In this document: positions 1-7,055 of the stretch, one piece after another
Position numbering within the stretch: position 1 is the stretch's first letter
How the letters are laid out: each line of letters begins with the position of its first letter
Assembly (NCBI GenBank): GCA_943331415.1
Contig: CALQLM010000007.1
Location: forward strand, 1 to 12,352
From: Bifidobacterium breve
Lineage (GTDB): Bacteria > Actinomycetota > Actinomycetes > Mycobacteriales > Mycobacteriaceae
DNA: 12,352 nucleotides
Direction: 5' to 3'
Notes under the pieces: generated by a model
The model's database searches: none
Told to the model about the DNA's origin: nothing
The model's input: only the letters and a program-made list of their open reading frames with translations
Program-made: the position numbers and the translations under genes

Positions 1-151
1 CCCGCGAACCGAACCACGCCAGGCAATCCCCGGTCGCGGAGTTCACCGGTGCACCGGAGGCGGTCAGTCCGACCAGGACGGGCACCGCGACCGCGGCGGC
101 GAGCACAGCGGAGACCGTCACATGCCGCGCACGCGCATTCGAGTTAGCCAT
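1..151 (-). CDS. Small exported protein, N-terminal part (partial at window edge)
   Basis: An open frame starts at an ATG read from 151 downward and is still open at the window edge after 50 codons. Residues 1-9 are polar and basic (MANSNARAR). A hydrophobic stretch of about 20 residues follows (roughly 11-32, rich in A, V and L), then a small-residue region that suits a signal peptidase I site. The mature part begins near a GDCLAWFG segment. This looks like a Sec signal peptide on a small secreted protein. The start is supported by a GAAAGG ribosome-binding site (158-163) six bases upstream. It lies 55 bases downstream of dnaG on the same strand. I do not recognise the family. Small secreted proteins with a Cys-x-x-Trp motif occur in mycobacteria, but I cannot name this one. 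The reading frame and signal peptide are seen directly; function is unknown. Confidence 0.7.
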   Translation of the reverse strand, partial: MANSNARARHVTVSAVLAAAVAVPVLVGLTASGAPVNSATGDCLAWFGSR

Positions 152-185
152 ATCTGACCTTTCGCCGCCGGGACCCGACTGGTTA

Positions 186-191
186 ACCATA
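186..191 (-). promoter_or_regulatory. Candidate -10 element for the small exported protein gene
   Basis: Read on the minus strand the hexamer is TATGGT, which fits the mycobacterial -10 pattern TAnnnT. It would place transcription start near 179, giving a leader of about 28 bases containing the GAAAGG ribosome-binding site. No convincing -35 element is visible, so this is a weak call. Read-through from dnaG is an alternative. Confidence 0.3.
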
Positions 192-206
192 ACCCCTCCG
201 CTGAGC

Positions 207-2129
207 TCATGCACTGATGTCATCACCGCTGGCCTGCTCCAACAGGCTGCGGCGATACGCCTCCAGCGCGACGAGATCGCCGAACAGGGCGTGGTACTCG
301 TCGGACTGCTCGACCGGGGACATTCGCTGCAGCTTGGATTTGATCTCGGCGACCTGCCGACCCACCCATACCTCCTGCAGCCGAGCGAGCACGCCGCCGA
401 TATAGCGCGGCAACTTCTCCTCGTCCACATTGACGGTCTCCACTCCGAGTTCGGTGATCAGGCCTTCGGTGGCCGGCGCACCGGCCTGCTCTCGAACCGT
501 TTCGATCCACTGCGCACCGGTCAGACCGGCAGAGGTGCCCCCTGCGGCACCGATCGCGCCGCGCACGGCGGCGTAGCCGGGATGGGTGAAACTTTCGGCC
601 GTCAGCGAGTCGAAGACCGGACCGGCCAGCGCCGGGTACTGCAGCGCAGCCTTGAGGGCTTCGCGCTGCGGCCACAATGTCGGATCACGCGGATCAGGCC
701 GCCCGGCTGCACGGGCCGGAGGCGCCTCACCCGCGCGTCCGCTGCCGCGGGGCCGAGCACCTGGTTTGCGGCCGGCCGTCTCCCGAACCCGGCCCAGAAC
801 CTGGGCGACGTCAGCCCAGCCGACCCAGCCCGCGAGTTGGCGGGCGTACTCGTCGCGCAGAGTCGGATCCTTGATCGCAGCGACGATCGGGGTGCACTCC
901 CGGAGCGCGCTCACCCGCCCTTCGGCACTGTCAAGGTCGTAGGCGGCCAGGGTGGTCCGAATGGCGAACTCGAACAGCGGGGTGCGCCGGGCCACCAGAT
1001 CACGCAGCGCCCCGTCACCGGAGGCCAGCCGCAGATCGCACGGGTCCATTCCATCGGCCGCCACGGCCACGAAGCTCTGACCGGCCAGGTTCTGCTCGCC
1101 CGCGAATGCCTTGAGTGCCGCCGCCTGCCCGGCCGCATCTCCGTCGAAAACATAGATCAGCTCGCCGCGGAAGAACTTGTCGTCCATCATCAGCCGACGC
1201 AGCATCGACAGGTGCTCGTCACCGAATGCGGTGCCGCAGGACGCGACCGCGGTGGTCACTCCGGCGAGGTGCATGGCCATCACGTCGGTGTACCCCTCGA
1301 CCACGACGGCCTGATGCCCCTTGGCGATATCGCGCTTGGCCAGGTCGATGCCGAACAGCACCGCGGACTTCTTGTAGAGCACCGTTTCGGGGGTGTTGAC
1401 GTACTTGGCGGTGATCTGGTCATCATCGAAGATACGCCGCGCGCCGAAGCCCACCGTCTCTCCACTTGCACTGCGAATTGGCCACAGCAGCCGCCGATGG
1501 AAGCGGTCCATCGGGCCGCGTCGGCCTTCCCGGGATAACCCGGCGGCCTCAAGTTCCTTGAACTCGAAGCCCTTTCGGATCATGTGTTTGGTCAACGAGT
1601 CCCACCCCGATGGCGCGAAGCCACAGCCGAACTTAGCCGCTGCGGCGGCATCGAAATTGCGTTCGGTCAGGTACGTGCGGGCCGCAGCGGCCTCGTCAGA
1701 TTCCAGCGCGGCCGCATAGAACTCCTGCGCGGCGGCATTGGCGGTGACCAGACGGCTGCGGCTGCCGCGGTCGCGCTGCACGCTGGTGCCGCCACCGGTG
1801 TAGCTGACCGCATGTCCGATCCGATCGGCCAGCAGTTCGACTGCCTCGACGAAGCTGACATGCTCCATCTTCTGCATGAAGGCATAGACGTCACCGCCCT
1901 CCCCGCAGCCGAAGCAGTGGAAATGACCATGGTTGGGGCGGACGTGAAACGACGGCGACTTCTCGTCGTGGAACGGGCAGAGGCCCTTGAGTGAATCCGC
2001 TCCCGCGCGGCGTAGCTGTACGTAATCGCCGACGACATCCTCGATGCGGATCTTGTCCCGGATAGCAGTGATATCGGTATCAGGTATGCGGCCCTTGCGT
2101 CCGCCGACTCCACCTAACGCACCGGTCAC
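207..2129 (-). CDS. dnaG: DNA primase DnaG
   Basis: DnaG synthesises the short RNA primers for lagging-strand and origin replication and works with the DnaB helicase. The 640-residue protein shows the whole family layout. The N-terminal CHC2 zinc-binding domain has Cys51, His54, Cys72 and Cys75 (CPFH then HCFGC). The RNA polymerase/TOPRIM core carries the metal-binding acids in EGYTD (278-282) and DGD (329-331), followed by a DPCD motif near 362. A Pro/Arg/Gly-rich linker (about 450-485) leads to a helicase-interacting C-terminal domain (about 490-640). The start is a GTG. The frame has no later plausible start before the conserved zinc domain, so this protein has about nine more N-terminal residues than I recall for M. 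tuberculosis DnaG. Only nine bases separate it from the dgt stop and there is no strong ribosome-binding site, which suggests translational coupling to dgt. Identification is secure. Confidence 0.98.
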   Translation of the reverse strand: MTGALGGVGGRKGRIPDTDITAIRDKIRIEDVVGDYVQLRRAGADSLKGLCPFHDEKSPSFHVRPNHGHFHCFGCGEGGDVYAFMQKMEHVSFVEAVELLADRIGHAVSYTGGGTSVQRDRGSRSRLVTANAAAQEFYAAALESDEAAAARTYLTERNFDAAAAAKFGCGFAPSGWDSLTKHMIRKGFEFKELEAAGLSREGRRGPMDRFHRRLLWPIRSASGETVGFGARRIFDDDQITAKYVNTPETVLYKKSAVLFGIDLAKRDIAKGHQAVVVEGYTDVMAMHLAGVTTAVASCGTAFGDEHLSMLRRLMMDDKFFRGELIYVFDGDAAGQAAALKAFAGEQNLAGQSFVAVAADGMDPCDLRLASGDGALRDLVARRTPLFEFAIRTTLAAYDLDSAEGRVSALRECTPIVAAIKDPTLRDEYARQLAGWVGWADVAQVLGRVRETAGRKPGARPRGSGRAGEAPPARAAGRPDPRDPTLWPQREALKAALQYPALAGPVFDSLTAESFTHPGYAAVRGAIGAAGGTSAGLTGAQWIETVREQAGAPATEGLITELGVETVNVDEEKLPRYIGGVLARLQEVWVGRQVAEIKSKLQRMSPVEQSDEYHALFGDLVALEAYRRSLLEQASGDDISA

Positions 2130-2138
2130 CGGATAAGT

Positions 2139-3440
2139 CTAGATCCGCCGGGTCGACGGGATCCGCCGGTCGACGTCGACTGCGTCAAGACGCTCCAGCC
2201 GGCCTTCCGTATAGGAGGCGATCTGGTCGACGACCACCCGTATCCGGCCGTGATCATCGATAGCGGCATCGAACGCGGGAGCCAGCAGCGCGTCGAGGGT
2301 GGCGGGCGCCCCGGCCAGCAACCACTGCGCAACCCGGTGGATTCGCTCGCGTTGCAGCGCCTGAAGTTCGAGGTGTTGCGAATCGGACATGATGAACTGC
2401 AGTGCCAGCGTCTTGAGCACCATCACCTCAGCCCGCACCGCTGCCGGCACTTTGAGGTCGGCCTCGTAGCGCACCAGCGGCCCAGAGCCGGCGAACCGGC
2501 GGGTCTCGGCAATGGCCGCCGAGGCAAACCGGCCCACCAACTCACTGGTCAGCCGCTTGAGGGCGACCGATGCCGCCAGGGTCCCGTCGTAGGAGCCGAC
2601 GCCGACCACCACCGGAAGTTCGGAGAGCCGCCGGGCAGCCGCCATTAGGTCATCCGCCGTCGGTCCGAGGCCGTCTGCCGAAGCCCCCAACTGCGCCAGT
2701 GCCGAGGCGGCATCATCATCGGCCAGGACCCGCAGGTCGATGCGACCGGAGATCACGCCGTCCTCCACATCGTGAACCGAGTAGGCCACATCGTCGGCCC
2801 AGTCCATGACCTGCGCCTCCAGGCAGGGGTGGCCCAGCGGTGCGCCGGCTCGCATCCAGTCCGCGAAATCCTGATCATCGGCATAGAAACCGAACTTGCG
2901 ACCATGCTCGCCGCGTTGCCACGGATACTTGGTGACGGCATCCAGTCCGGCACGGGTCAGATTCAACCCGACGCTGCGAAAACCCTGCGCGTCAAGCACT
3001 TTCGGCTCGAGTCGGGTCAGGATCCGAAAATTCTGGGCGTTTCCTTCGAAGCCTCCGCAGTCGGCGGCGAACTCGTCGAGAGCCCGCTCACCGTTGTGTC
3101 CGTACGGCGGATGTCCGATGTCATGGGCCAAGCCCGCCATATCCACCAGGTCGGGATCACAACCCAGCGGCACGGCCATACCTCGGCCGATCTGGGCGAC
3201 CTCCAGCGAGTGAGTCAAGCGGGTGCGGGGGTTATCACTTTCCCGCGGCCCAACCACCTGGGTCTTATCGGCCAGTCGGCGCAGGGCGGCGCTGTGCAAC
3301 ACCCGGGCGCGGTCCCGGGCGAAGTCGCTGCGGTGCTCGGTCGCGGTTCCGGGCAGGGCAGCCGCCTTCGGCGACTCGGCCACCAGTCGTTCACGGTCGG
3401 CTTCGCGATAGTCGCCCTGCTGTTTCGTCGTCACCTGCAT
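2139..3440 (-). CDS. dgt: Deoxyguanosinetriphosphate triphosphohydrolase-like HD protein
   Basis: This HD-domain dNTPase hydrolyses dNTPs, typically dGTP, to the deoxynucleoside and triphosphate, and so tunes dNTP pools. At 433 residues it matches the mycobacterial family length. The metal-binding HD signature is visible: His77 ([13 protein letters not shown]), His106-Asp107 ([14 protein letters not shown]) and a later Asp at 216/217 ([11 protein letters not shown]). The conserved start of the domain ([14 protein letters not shown], 37-50) is intact. The ATG at 3440 has a purine-rich GGTGAG directly against it, which is too close to be ideal. The GTG two codons later (3434) sits six bases after the same GGTGAG and may be the true start. 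dnaG follows after nine bases, so the two are probably one transcript, as in other mycobacteria. True substrate specificity cannot be read from sequence. Confidence 0.95.
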   Translation of the reverse strand: MQVTTKQQGDYREADRERLVAESPKAAALPGTATEHRSDFARDRARVLHSAALRRLADKTQVVGPRESDNPRTRLTHSLEVAQIGRGMAVPLGCDPDLVDMAGLAHDIGHPPYGHNGERALDEFAADCGGFEGNAQNFRILTRLEPKVLDAQGFRSVGLNLTRAGLDAVTKYPWQRGEHGRKFGFYADDQDFADWMRAGAPLGHPCLEAQVMDWADDVAYSVHDVEDGVISGRIDLRVLADDDAASALAQLGASADGLGPTADDLMAAARRLSELPVVVGVGSYDGTLAASVALKRLTSELVGRFASAAIAETRRFAGSGPLVRYEADLKVPAAVRAEVMVLKTLALQFIMSDSQHLELQALQRERIHRVAQWLLAGAPATLDALLAPAFDAAIDDHGRIRVVVDQIASYTEGRLERLDAVDVDRRIPSTRRI

Positions 3441-3494
3441 CTCACCAACGGACAGTCTGCCAGCACGCTCCCACAGGTTGATCGGGACGAAGTT

Positions 3495-3525
3495 TTGCTG
3501 GCATCACCCCCGGGGCTACTACATT
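3495..3525 (+). promoter_or_regulatory. Candidate promoter for the TPM-domain gene, giving a leaderless mRNA
   Basis: TACATT at 3520-3525 matches the mycobacterial -10 pattern TAnnnT. A -35-like TTGCTG at 3495-3500 lies 19 bases upstream. Counting seven bases from the last T places transcription start at 3532-3533, exactly on the ATG of the downstream gene. Leaderless transcripts are common in mycobacteria. There is no ribosome-binding site upstream of that ATG, which is consistent. The alternative TTG at 3524 lies inside the -10 and is therefore unlikely to be a start codon. Confidence 0.5.
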
Positions 3526-3532
3526 GGCGGTC

Positions 3533-5527
3533 ATGCGCCTGCATCGTCTGTTCGGTCTGCTCGCCGCGATCTTGATGACCGCCACCCTGCTCGCCCCCGC
3601 CGCCGGGGCCGAGCCCCCGTTTCGGCTCCCCGACACCATCACCGACAACGCCGGAGTGCTCAGCGATCGCCAGCTCGCCGACGTGCAAAAAGCCGTTGAC
3701 CAGCTCTACAACGAACGTCGCGTGCGGCTGTGGGTGGTGTTCGTCGACTCCTTCGCTCCCCAGGGCGCGGTCGGCTGGGCCCAACAAACCCGCACCATCA
3801 GCGATCTGAGCAATGAAGACGCCATTCTGGCGGTGGCCACCGGACAACGGTCCTATGCCTTCCTGGTGCCGTCGGCCGCGGCCGGCGGCAGCTCGACGAA
3901 GGTCGACGATATCCGCCGTGATCGCATCGAGCCTGCCCTGCGCAACAACGACTGGGCAGGTGCGGCGACGGCGGCGGCCACCGGACTGGCCGGCCTCGGC
4001 AAGAGCAGCGGCAAAGGCGGCGGTCTATCGCTGATACCGATGCTGGCGATCGTCGGTATCGGACTGCTGGTGATCGCGGCGCTCATGGTGTGGAGCCGCC
4101 GCCGACGGGCCAAGCGCCACGCCGCCGACGTCGCGGCCGCCAAGAATGTCGATCCGACCGATCCCGCCGCGCTGGCGTCGGTGCCGATTGACGCCCTTGA
4201 CGACCTGTCGCGCTCGATCGTCGTCCAAGTGGACAACGCCGTGCGCACCAGCGCCAACGAGCTGGTCCTGGCGGTCGAGGAATTCGGGGAGGCCCAGACT
4301 GCGCCATTCGCCACTGCCGTGGACCATGCCCGAACGACGCTCAAACAAGCCTTCGCCGTGCGCCAGAAGCTCGACGACGATGTTCCCGAACCGCAATCCG
4401 AACGTCGCGACCTGCTGACCCGGGTGGTGGTTTCGGCGGCCAAGGCCAACCGGGAACTGGACACCCAGACCACGGCCTTTCACCAGATGCGTGATCTGGT
4501 GCTCAACGCACCCGAGCGCCTCGACGCCCTCACGAGGCAGTTGGTCACCGTGACCGCGCGGCTGGAACCGTCGCAGCAGAAACTGACCGCACTGCACAGC
4601 GAGTTCGCCGAGTCGGCACTGGCGTCGGTAGCGCGCAATGTGAATGCCGCCAAGGAGCGCGTCGCCTTCGCCGATGAAGCCATCAGCAAGGGCCGCGCAC
4701 TGGCGGCCAAGCCGGTCGCAGGTGAGGTGGGCGAACTCGTTGACTGTGTGCGCGGCGGGGAATCAGCTCTGCAGCAAGCGAATACGATGCTGGATGCCGT
4801 TGACAGTGCAGCCAGCGATATCCGTAAAGCAGTCACCACATTGCCCTCGGCAATCGAAGACATCCACCGCGGAATCAACCCGGCAGCCGCCCAACTCGCG
4901 CAGGGCGGGCTGACGAAGGAATCCGAGTTGTCGACGGCCCGGGATGCTGCGGTGAAGGCAGTCACCGCGGCGCAGAGTACGGGTGCGGCCGATCCGCTGG
5001 GCGCCTTTACCCAACTGACCCAGGCCGACGCCGATCTTGACCGGCTGCTGGCGGGAGTGGCGGAGGAACGTGAAGCCACCGAACGACTGAATCGTTCCTA
5101 TGAGCAGGCCTTGTTCACGGCACAGTCCCGGGTGCGCTCGGTATCGGATTACATCGACACCCGCCGCGGCAGCGTGGGCCCCGAAGCCCGCACCCGGTTC
5201 AACGAGGCGGTGCGCCAGCTCGAAGCCGCCCAGGCCAAGTCGAAGACCAACATCACCGAGGCAATCGCGCACGCCAACGGAGCCGCACTGCTGGCCGCGC
5301 AGGCCCAGCAGTTGGCCAATGACGACGTCCAGGCCGGCCAACGCCAGTACCAAGCCCGCTACAACGGCGGTCGGCAGTCGGATATGGGTGCGATGGTCGG
5401 CGGGATCATCCTCGGCAACATCCTCACCGGCGGAATGGGCGGCGGCGGCGGATGGACGTCAACCAGCTACGGCGGATCCTCCGGCGGCGGCGACGGCGGA
5501 CTGCTGGGCGGCGGCGGACGCTTCTGA
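3533..5527 (+). CDS. Secreted/membrane-anchored TPM-domain protein (Rv2345-like)
   Basis: This 664-residue protein begins with a signal peptide or N-terminal anchor (about residues 1-26, ending AAGAEPPF). A TPM domain follows (about 30-150), recognisable from DNAGVLSDRQ, RLWVVFVD and the ILAVATGQRSYAFLV strand. TPM domains occur in extracytoplasmic proteins of the YgcG and thylakoid photosystem-repair type. A transmembrane helix (about 165-187) ends in a cluster of basic residues (SRRRRAKRH), which puts the TPM domain outside and the rest in the cytoplasm. The rest (about 200-610) is Ala-, Glu- and Gln-rich and looks mostly helical or coiled-coil. The tail from about 620 is glycine-rich (GGMGGGGGW and similar) and ends GGGGRF, as in many TPM proteins. 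It resembles M. tuberculosis Rv2345. The biochemical role is unknown. It diverges from dgt and converges on glyS, ending 14 bases away. Confidence 0.9.
   Translation: MRLHRLFGLLAAILMTATLLAPAAGAEPPFRLPDTITDNAGVLSDRQLADVQKAVDQLYNERRVRLWVVFVDSFAPQGAVGWAQQTRTISDLSNEDAILAVATGQRSYAFLVPSAAAGGSSTKVDDIRRDRIEPALRNNDWAGAATAAATGLAGLGKSSGKGGGLSLIPMLAIVGIGLLVIAALMVWSRRRRAKRHAADVAAAKNVDPTDPAALASVPIDALDDLSRSIVVQVDNAVRTSANELVLAVEEFGEAQTAPFATAVDHARTTLKQAFAVRQKLDDDVPEPQSERRDLLTRVVVSAAKANRELDTQTTAFHQMRDLVLNAPERLDALTRQLVTVTARLEPSQQKLTALHSEFAESALASVARNVNAAKERVAFADEAISKGRALAAKPVAGEVGELVDCVRGGESALQQANTMLDAVDSAASDIRKAVTTLPSAIEDIHRGINPAAAQLAQGGLTKESELSTARDAAVKAVTAAQSTGAADPLGAFTQLTQADADLDRLLAGVAEEREATERLNRSYEQALFTAQSRVRSVSDYIDTRRGSVGPEARTRFNEAVRQLEAAQAKSKTNITEAIAHANGAALLAAQAQQLANDDVQAGQRQYQARYNGGRQSDMGAMVGGIILGNILTGGMGGGGGWTSTSYGGSSGGGDGGLLGGGGRF
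5428..5524 (+). repeat. Glycine-codon low-complexity tract
   Basis: Runs of GGC/GGN codons encode the Gly-rich C-terminal tail of the TPM-domain protein. The tract keeps the reading frame throughout and contains Ser/Thr/Tyr interruptions. It is coding low complexity of the kind common in TPM-family tails, not an independent element. Confidence 0.6.
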
Positions 5528-5541
5528 CGCCGCGGCGCTGA

Positions 5542-6924
5542 TCAGCCGATGAGCCGGGTAGCCAGGTACCCCACCACCGCGTCCAGTCCCACCCGCTCCT
5601 GGGTCATGGCGTCGCGGTCCCGGATGGTCACCGCCTGGTCCTCAAGGGTGTCGAAGTCGACTGTCACGCAGAATGGCGTGCCGATCTCGTCCTGACGGCG
5701 ATACCGGCGACCGATTGCGCCGGCGTCGTCGAACTCGACGTTCCAGGTCTTGCGCAACTCGGCGGCAAGATCACGCGCCTTCGGGCTGAGATCAGCGTGC
5801 CGGGACAGCGGCAGTACCGCGGCCTTCACCGGCGCGAGTCGCGGATCCAGCCGCAGCACGGTGCGCTTGTCCACACCGCCCTTGGCGTTGGGCGCCTCAT
5901 CCTCGGCATAGGCGTCGATCAGGAAGGCCATGAACGAACGGGTGAGTCCCGCTGCGGGTTCGATGACATAGGGCACGTACCGGGCATCGGTGGCCTGATC
6001 GAAGAATGAGAGGTCGGTGCCCGAATGCTGCGAATGGGTCTTGAGATCAAAATCGGTCCGGTTGGCCACACCCTCCAACTCGCCCCACGGGTTGCCGCCG
6101 AAGCCGAACCGGTATTCGATGTCGGTGGTTCCAGCCGAGTAGTGCGACAGCTTTTCCTTGGGATGCTCGAAAAGTCGGAGATTGTCGCGGTTGATGCCGA
6201 GATCGATGTACCACTGCAACCTGGTGTCGATCCAGTACTGATGCCACTGCGCCGCGGTGTCAGGCTCGACGAAGAACTCCATTTCCATCTGCTCGAACTC
6301 GCGGGTGCGGAAAATGAAGTTGCCCGGGGTGATCTCGTTTCGGAAGCTCTTGCCGATCTGGCCGATCCCGAACGGCGGCTTCTTGCGTGAACTGGTGACC
6401 ACGTTCGCGAAGTTGACGAAGATTCCCTGCGCGGTCTCAGGCCGCAGGTAGTGCAGTCCCTCCTCGCTCTCGATCGGACCGAGGTAGGTCTTGAGCATCA
6501 TGTTGAACTCTCGCGGCTCGGTCCACTGGCCACGTTCGCCGCAGTCGGGGCAGACGATGTCACTCATCGGCACGGACTCTGGATCCGACAGACCCTTTTT
6601 CTCCGCCTGCGCCTCCTGCAGATGGTCCTGGCGGTGGCGCTTATGACATTTCAGGCACTCGACGAGCGGGTCGTTGAACACCTCGACGTGACCGGAGGCC
6701 ACCCACACCTCACGCGGAAGGATGATCGAGGAGTCCAGTCCGACGACGTCATCGCGTCCGGTGACCATCGACCGCCACCACTGGCGCTTGATGTTCTCCT
6801 TCAATTCGACACCCAGTGGTCCGTAGTCCCACGCCGAGCGGGTGCCGCCGTAGATCTCACCGGCGGGATACACCAGGCCGCGGCGCTTTGCCAGATTGAC
6901 CACGGAATCGATGACAGACGCCAC
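5542..6924 (-). CDS. glyS: Glycyl-tRNA synthetase (class II, homodimeric type)
   Basis: This enzyme charges tRNA-Gly with glycine. The class II core is complete: NLAKRRG and [17 protein letters not shown] at the N-terminus, [13 protein letters not shown], motif 2 ([19 protein letters not shown]), motif 3 ([14 protein letters not shown]) and a C-terminal anticodon-binding domain ending in [16 protein letters not shown]. From the chosen start it has 460 residues. An insertion after motif 1 carries two cysteine pairs, Cys90/Cys93 (ECLKCHKRH) and Cys125/Cys128 (CPDCGERG), arranged like a zinc ribbon. I recall the M. tuberculosis enzyme lacking these. The GTG at 6924 is preferred because it has AGGAG upstream and gives an N-terminus like other mycobacterial GlyRS. 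The in-frame GTG at 6936 overlaps that AGGAG. The gene stands alone, divergent from zur. Confidence 0.97.
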   Translation of the reverse strand: MASVIDSVVNLAKRRGLVYPAGEIYGGTRSAWDYGPLGVELKENIKRQWWRSMVTGRDDVVGLDSSIILPREVWVASGHVEVFNDPLVECLKCHKRHRQDHLQEAQAEKKGLSDPESVPMSDIVCPDCGERGQWTEPREFNMMLKTYLGPIESEEGLHYLRPETAQGIFVNFANVVTSSRKKPPFGIGQIGKSFRNEITPGNFIFRTREFEQMEMEFFVEPDTAAQWHQYWIDTRLQWYIDLGINRDNLRLFEHPKEKLSHYSAGTTDIEYRFGFGGNPWGELEGVANRTDFDLKTHSQHSGTDLSFFDQATDARYVPYVIEPAAGLTRSFMAFLIDAYAEDEAPNAKGGVDKRTVLRLDPRLAPVKAAVLPLSRHADLSPKARDLAAELRKTWNVEFDDAGAIGRRYRRQDEIGTPFCVTVDFDTLEDQAVTIRDRDAMTQERVGLDAVVGYLATRLIG

Positions 6925-6942
6925 GATGGGTTGCACTCCTGT

Positions 6943-6963
6943 CTGCTGAAATGACTGCTGAAA
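6943..6963 (-). repeat. Short tandem repeat in the glyS leader
   Basis: On the minus strand TTTCAGCAG occurs twice with a three-base spacer (plus-strand CTGCTGAAA at 6943-6951 and 6955-6963), just upstream of the glyS ribosome-binding site. The two copies are identical over nine bases. This may be chance or a small leader element; nothing else identifies its role. Confidence 0.4.
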
Positions 6964-6975
6964 GCGAACCAGACC

Positions 6976-6981
6976 AGCCTA
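6976..6981 (-). promoter_or_regulatory. Candidate -10 element for glyS
   Basis: On the minus strand the hexamer reads TAGGCT, matching TAnnnT. It would start transcription near 6969 and give a 5' leader of 30-45 bases containing the tandem TTTCAGCAG repeat and the AGGAG ribosome-binding site. There is no good -35. No T-box-like leader fits in this short region. Confidence 0.3.
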
Positions 6982-7001
6982 GGCGACTGACCGAAAGGGC
7001 T

Positions 7002-7030
7002 TTGACACGCGTCATCGCACATGCGACAGT
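7002..7030 (+). promoter_or_regulatory. Promoter of zur
   Basis: A perfect -35 (TTGACA, 7002-7007) is followed after 17 bases by GACAGT (7025-7030). That hexamer keeps the two most conserved -10 positions (A2 and T6) and is preceded by TGC, giving an extended -10. The predicted start of transcription is near 7037, just before the Zur box. This is the best promoter in the window. Its position makes the GTG codons at 7031 and 7040 unlikely translation starts. Confidence 0.6.
7015..7026. promoter_or_regulatory. Perfect 5-2-5 palindrome between -35 and -10 of the zur promoter
   Basis: TCGCACATGCGA is a perfect inverted repeat (TCGCA, two bases, TGCGA) lying in the spacer and touching the -10 of the zur promoter. 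Its position suits an operator for a repressor that blocks RNA polymerase. It differs from the Zur box downstream, so a second regulator such as an ArsR/SmtB-type protein encoded elsewhere is possible. A short GC-rich palindrome can also arise by chance. Confidence 0.35.
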
Positions 7031-7040
7031 GTGGCGATAG

Positions 7041-7055
7041 TGGAAATGATTTCCA
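7041..7055. promoter_or_regulatory. Zur box (zinc-responsive operator)
   Basis: TGGAAATGATTTCCA is a perfect 7-1-7 palindrome. It differs at one symmetric position in each arm from the actinobacterial Zur-box consensus I know, TGAAAATGATTTTCA. It begins about five bases after the predicted start of zur transcription, where bound Zn-Zur would block promoter clearance. The most direct reading is negative autoregulation of zur by zinc. Binding itself is inferred. Confidence 0.75.

Noticed and set aside
291..1538. 415-codon open frame on the plus strand opposite dnaG
   Set aside because: It is antisense to an unmistakable DnaG, has no domain I recognise and no ribosome-binding site. Long antisense frames are expected in GC-rich coding DNA.
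2772..3575. 267-codon plus-strand frame opposite dgt running into the TPM gene
   Set aside because: It is an antisense shadow of dgt, has no recognisable family and would overlap the signal peptide of the TPM protein in another frame.
3431..3847. 138-codon minus-strand frame across the dgt/TPM divergent region
   Set aside because: It covers the TPM promoter and signal peptide on the opposite strand. Its composition is Gly/Gln/His-rich and looks like a shadow.
5528..5537. CGCCGCGGCG palindrome between the TPM gene and glyS stops as a terminator
   Set aside because: It has no loop and no T-run on either strand, and the stem is too short. It is better explained as GC-rich chance sequence.
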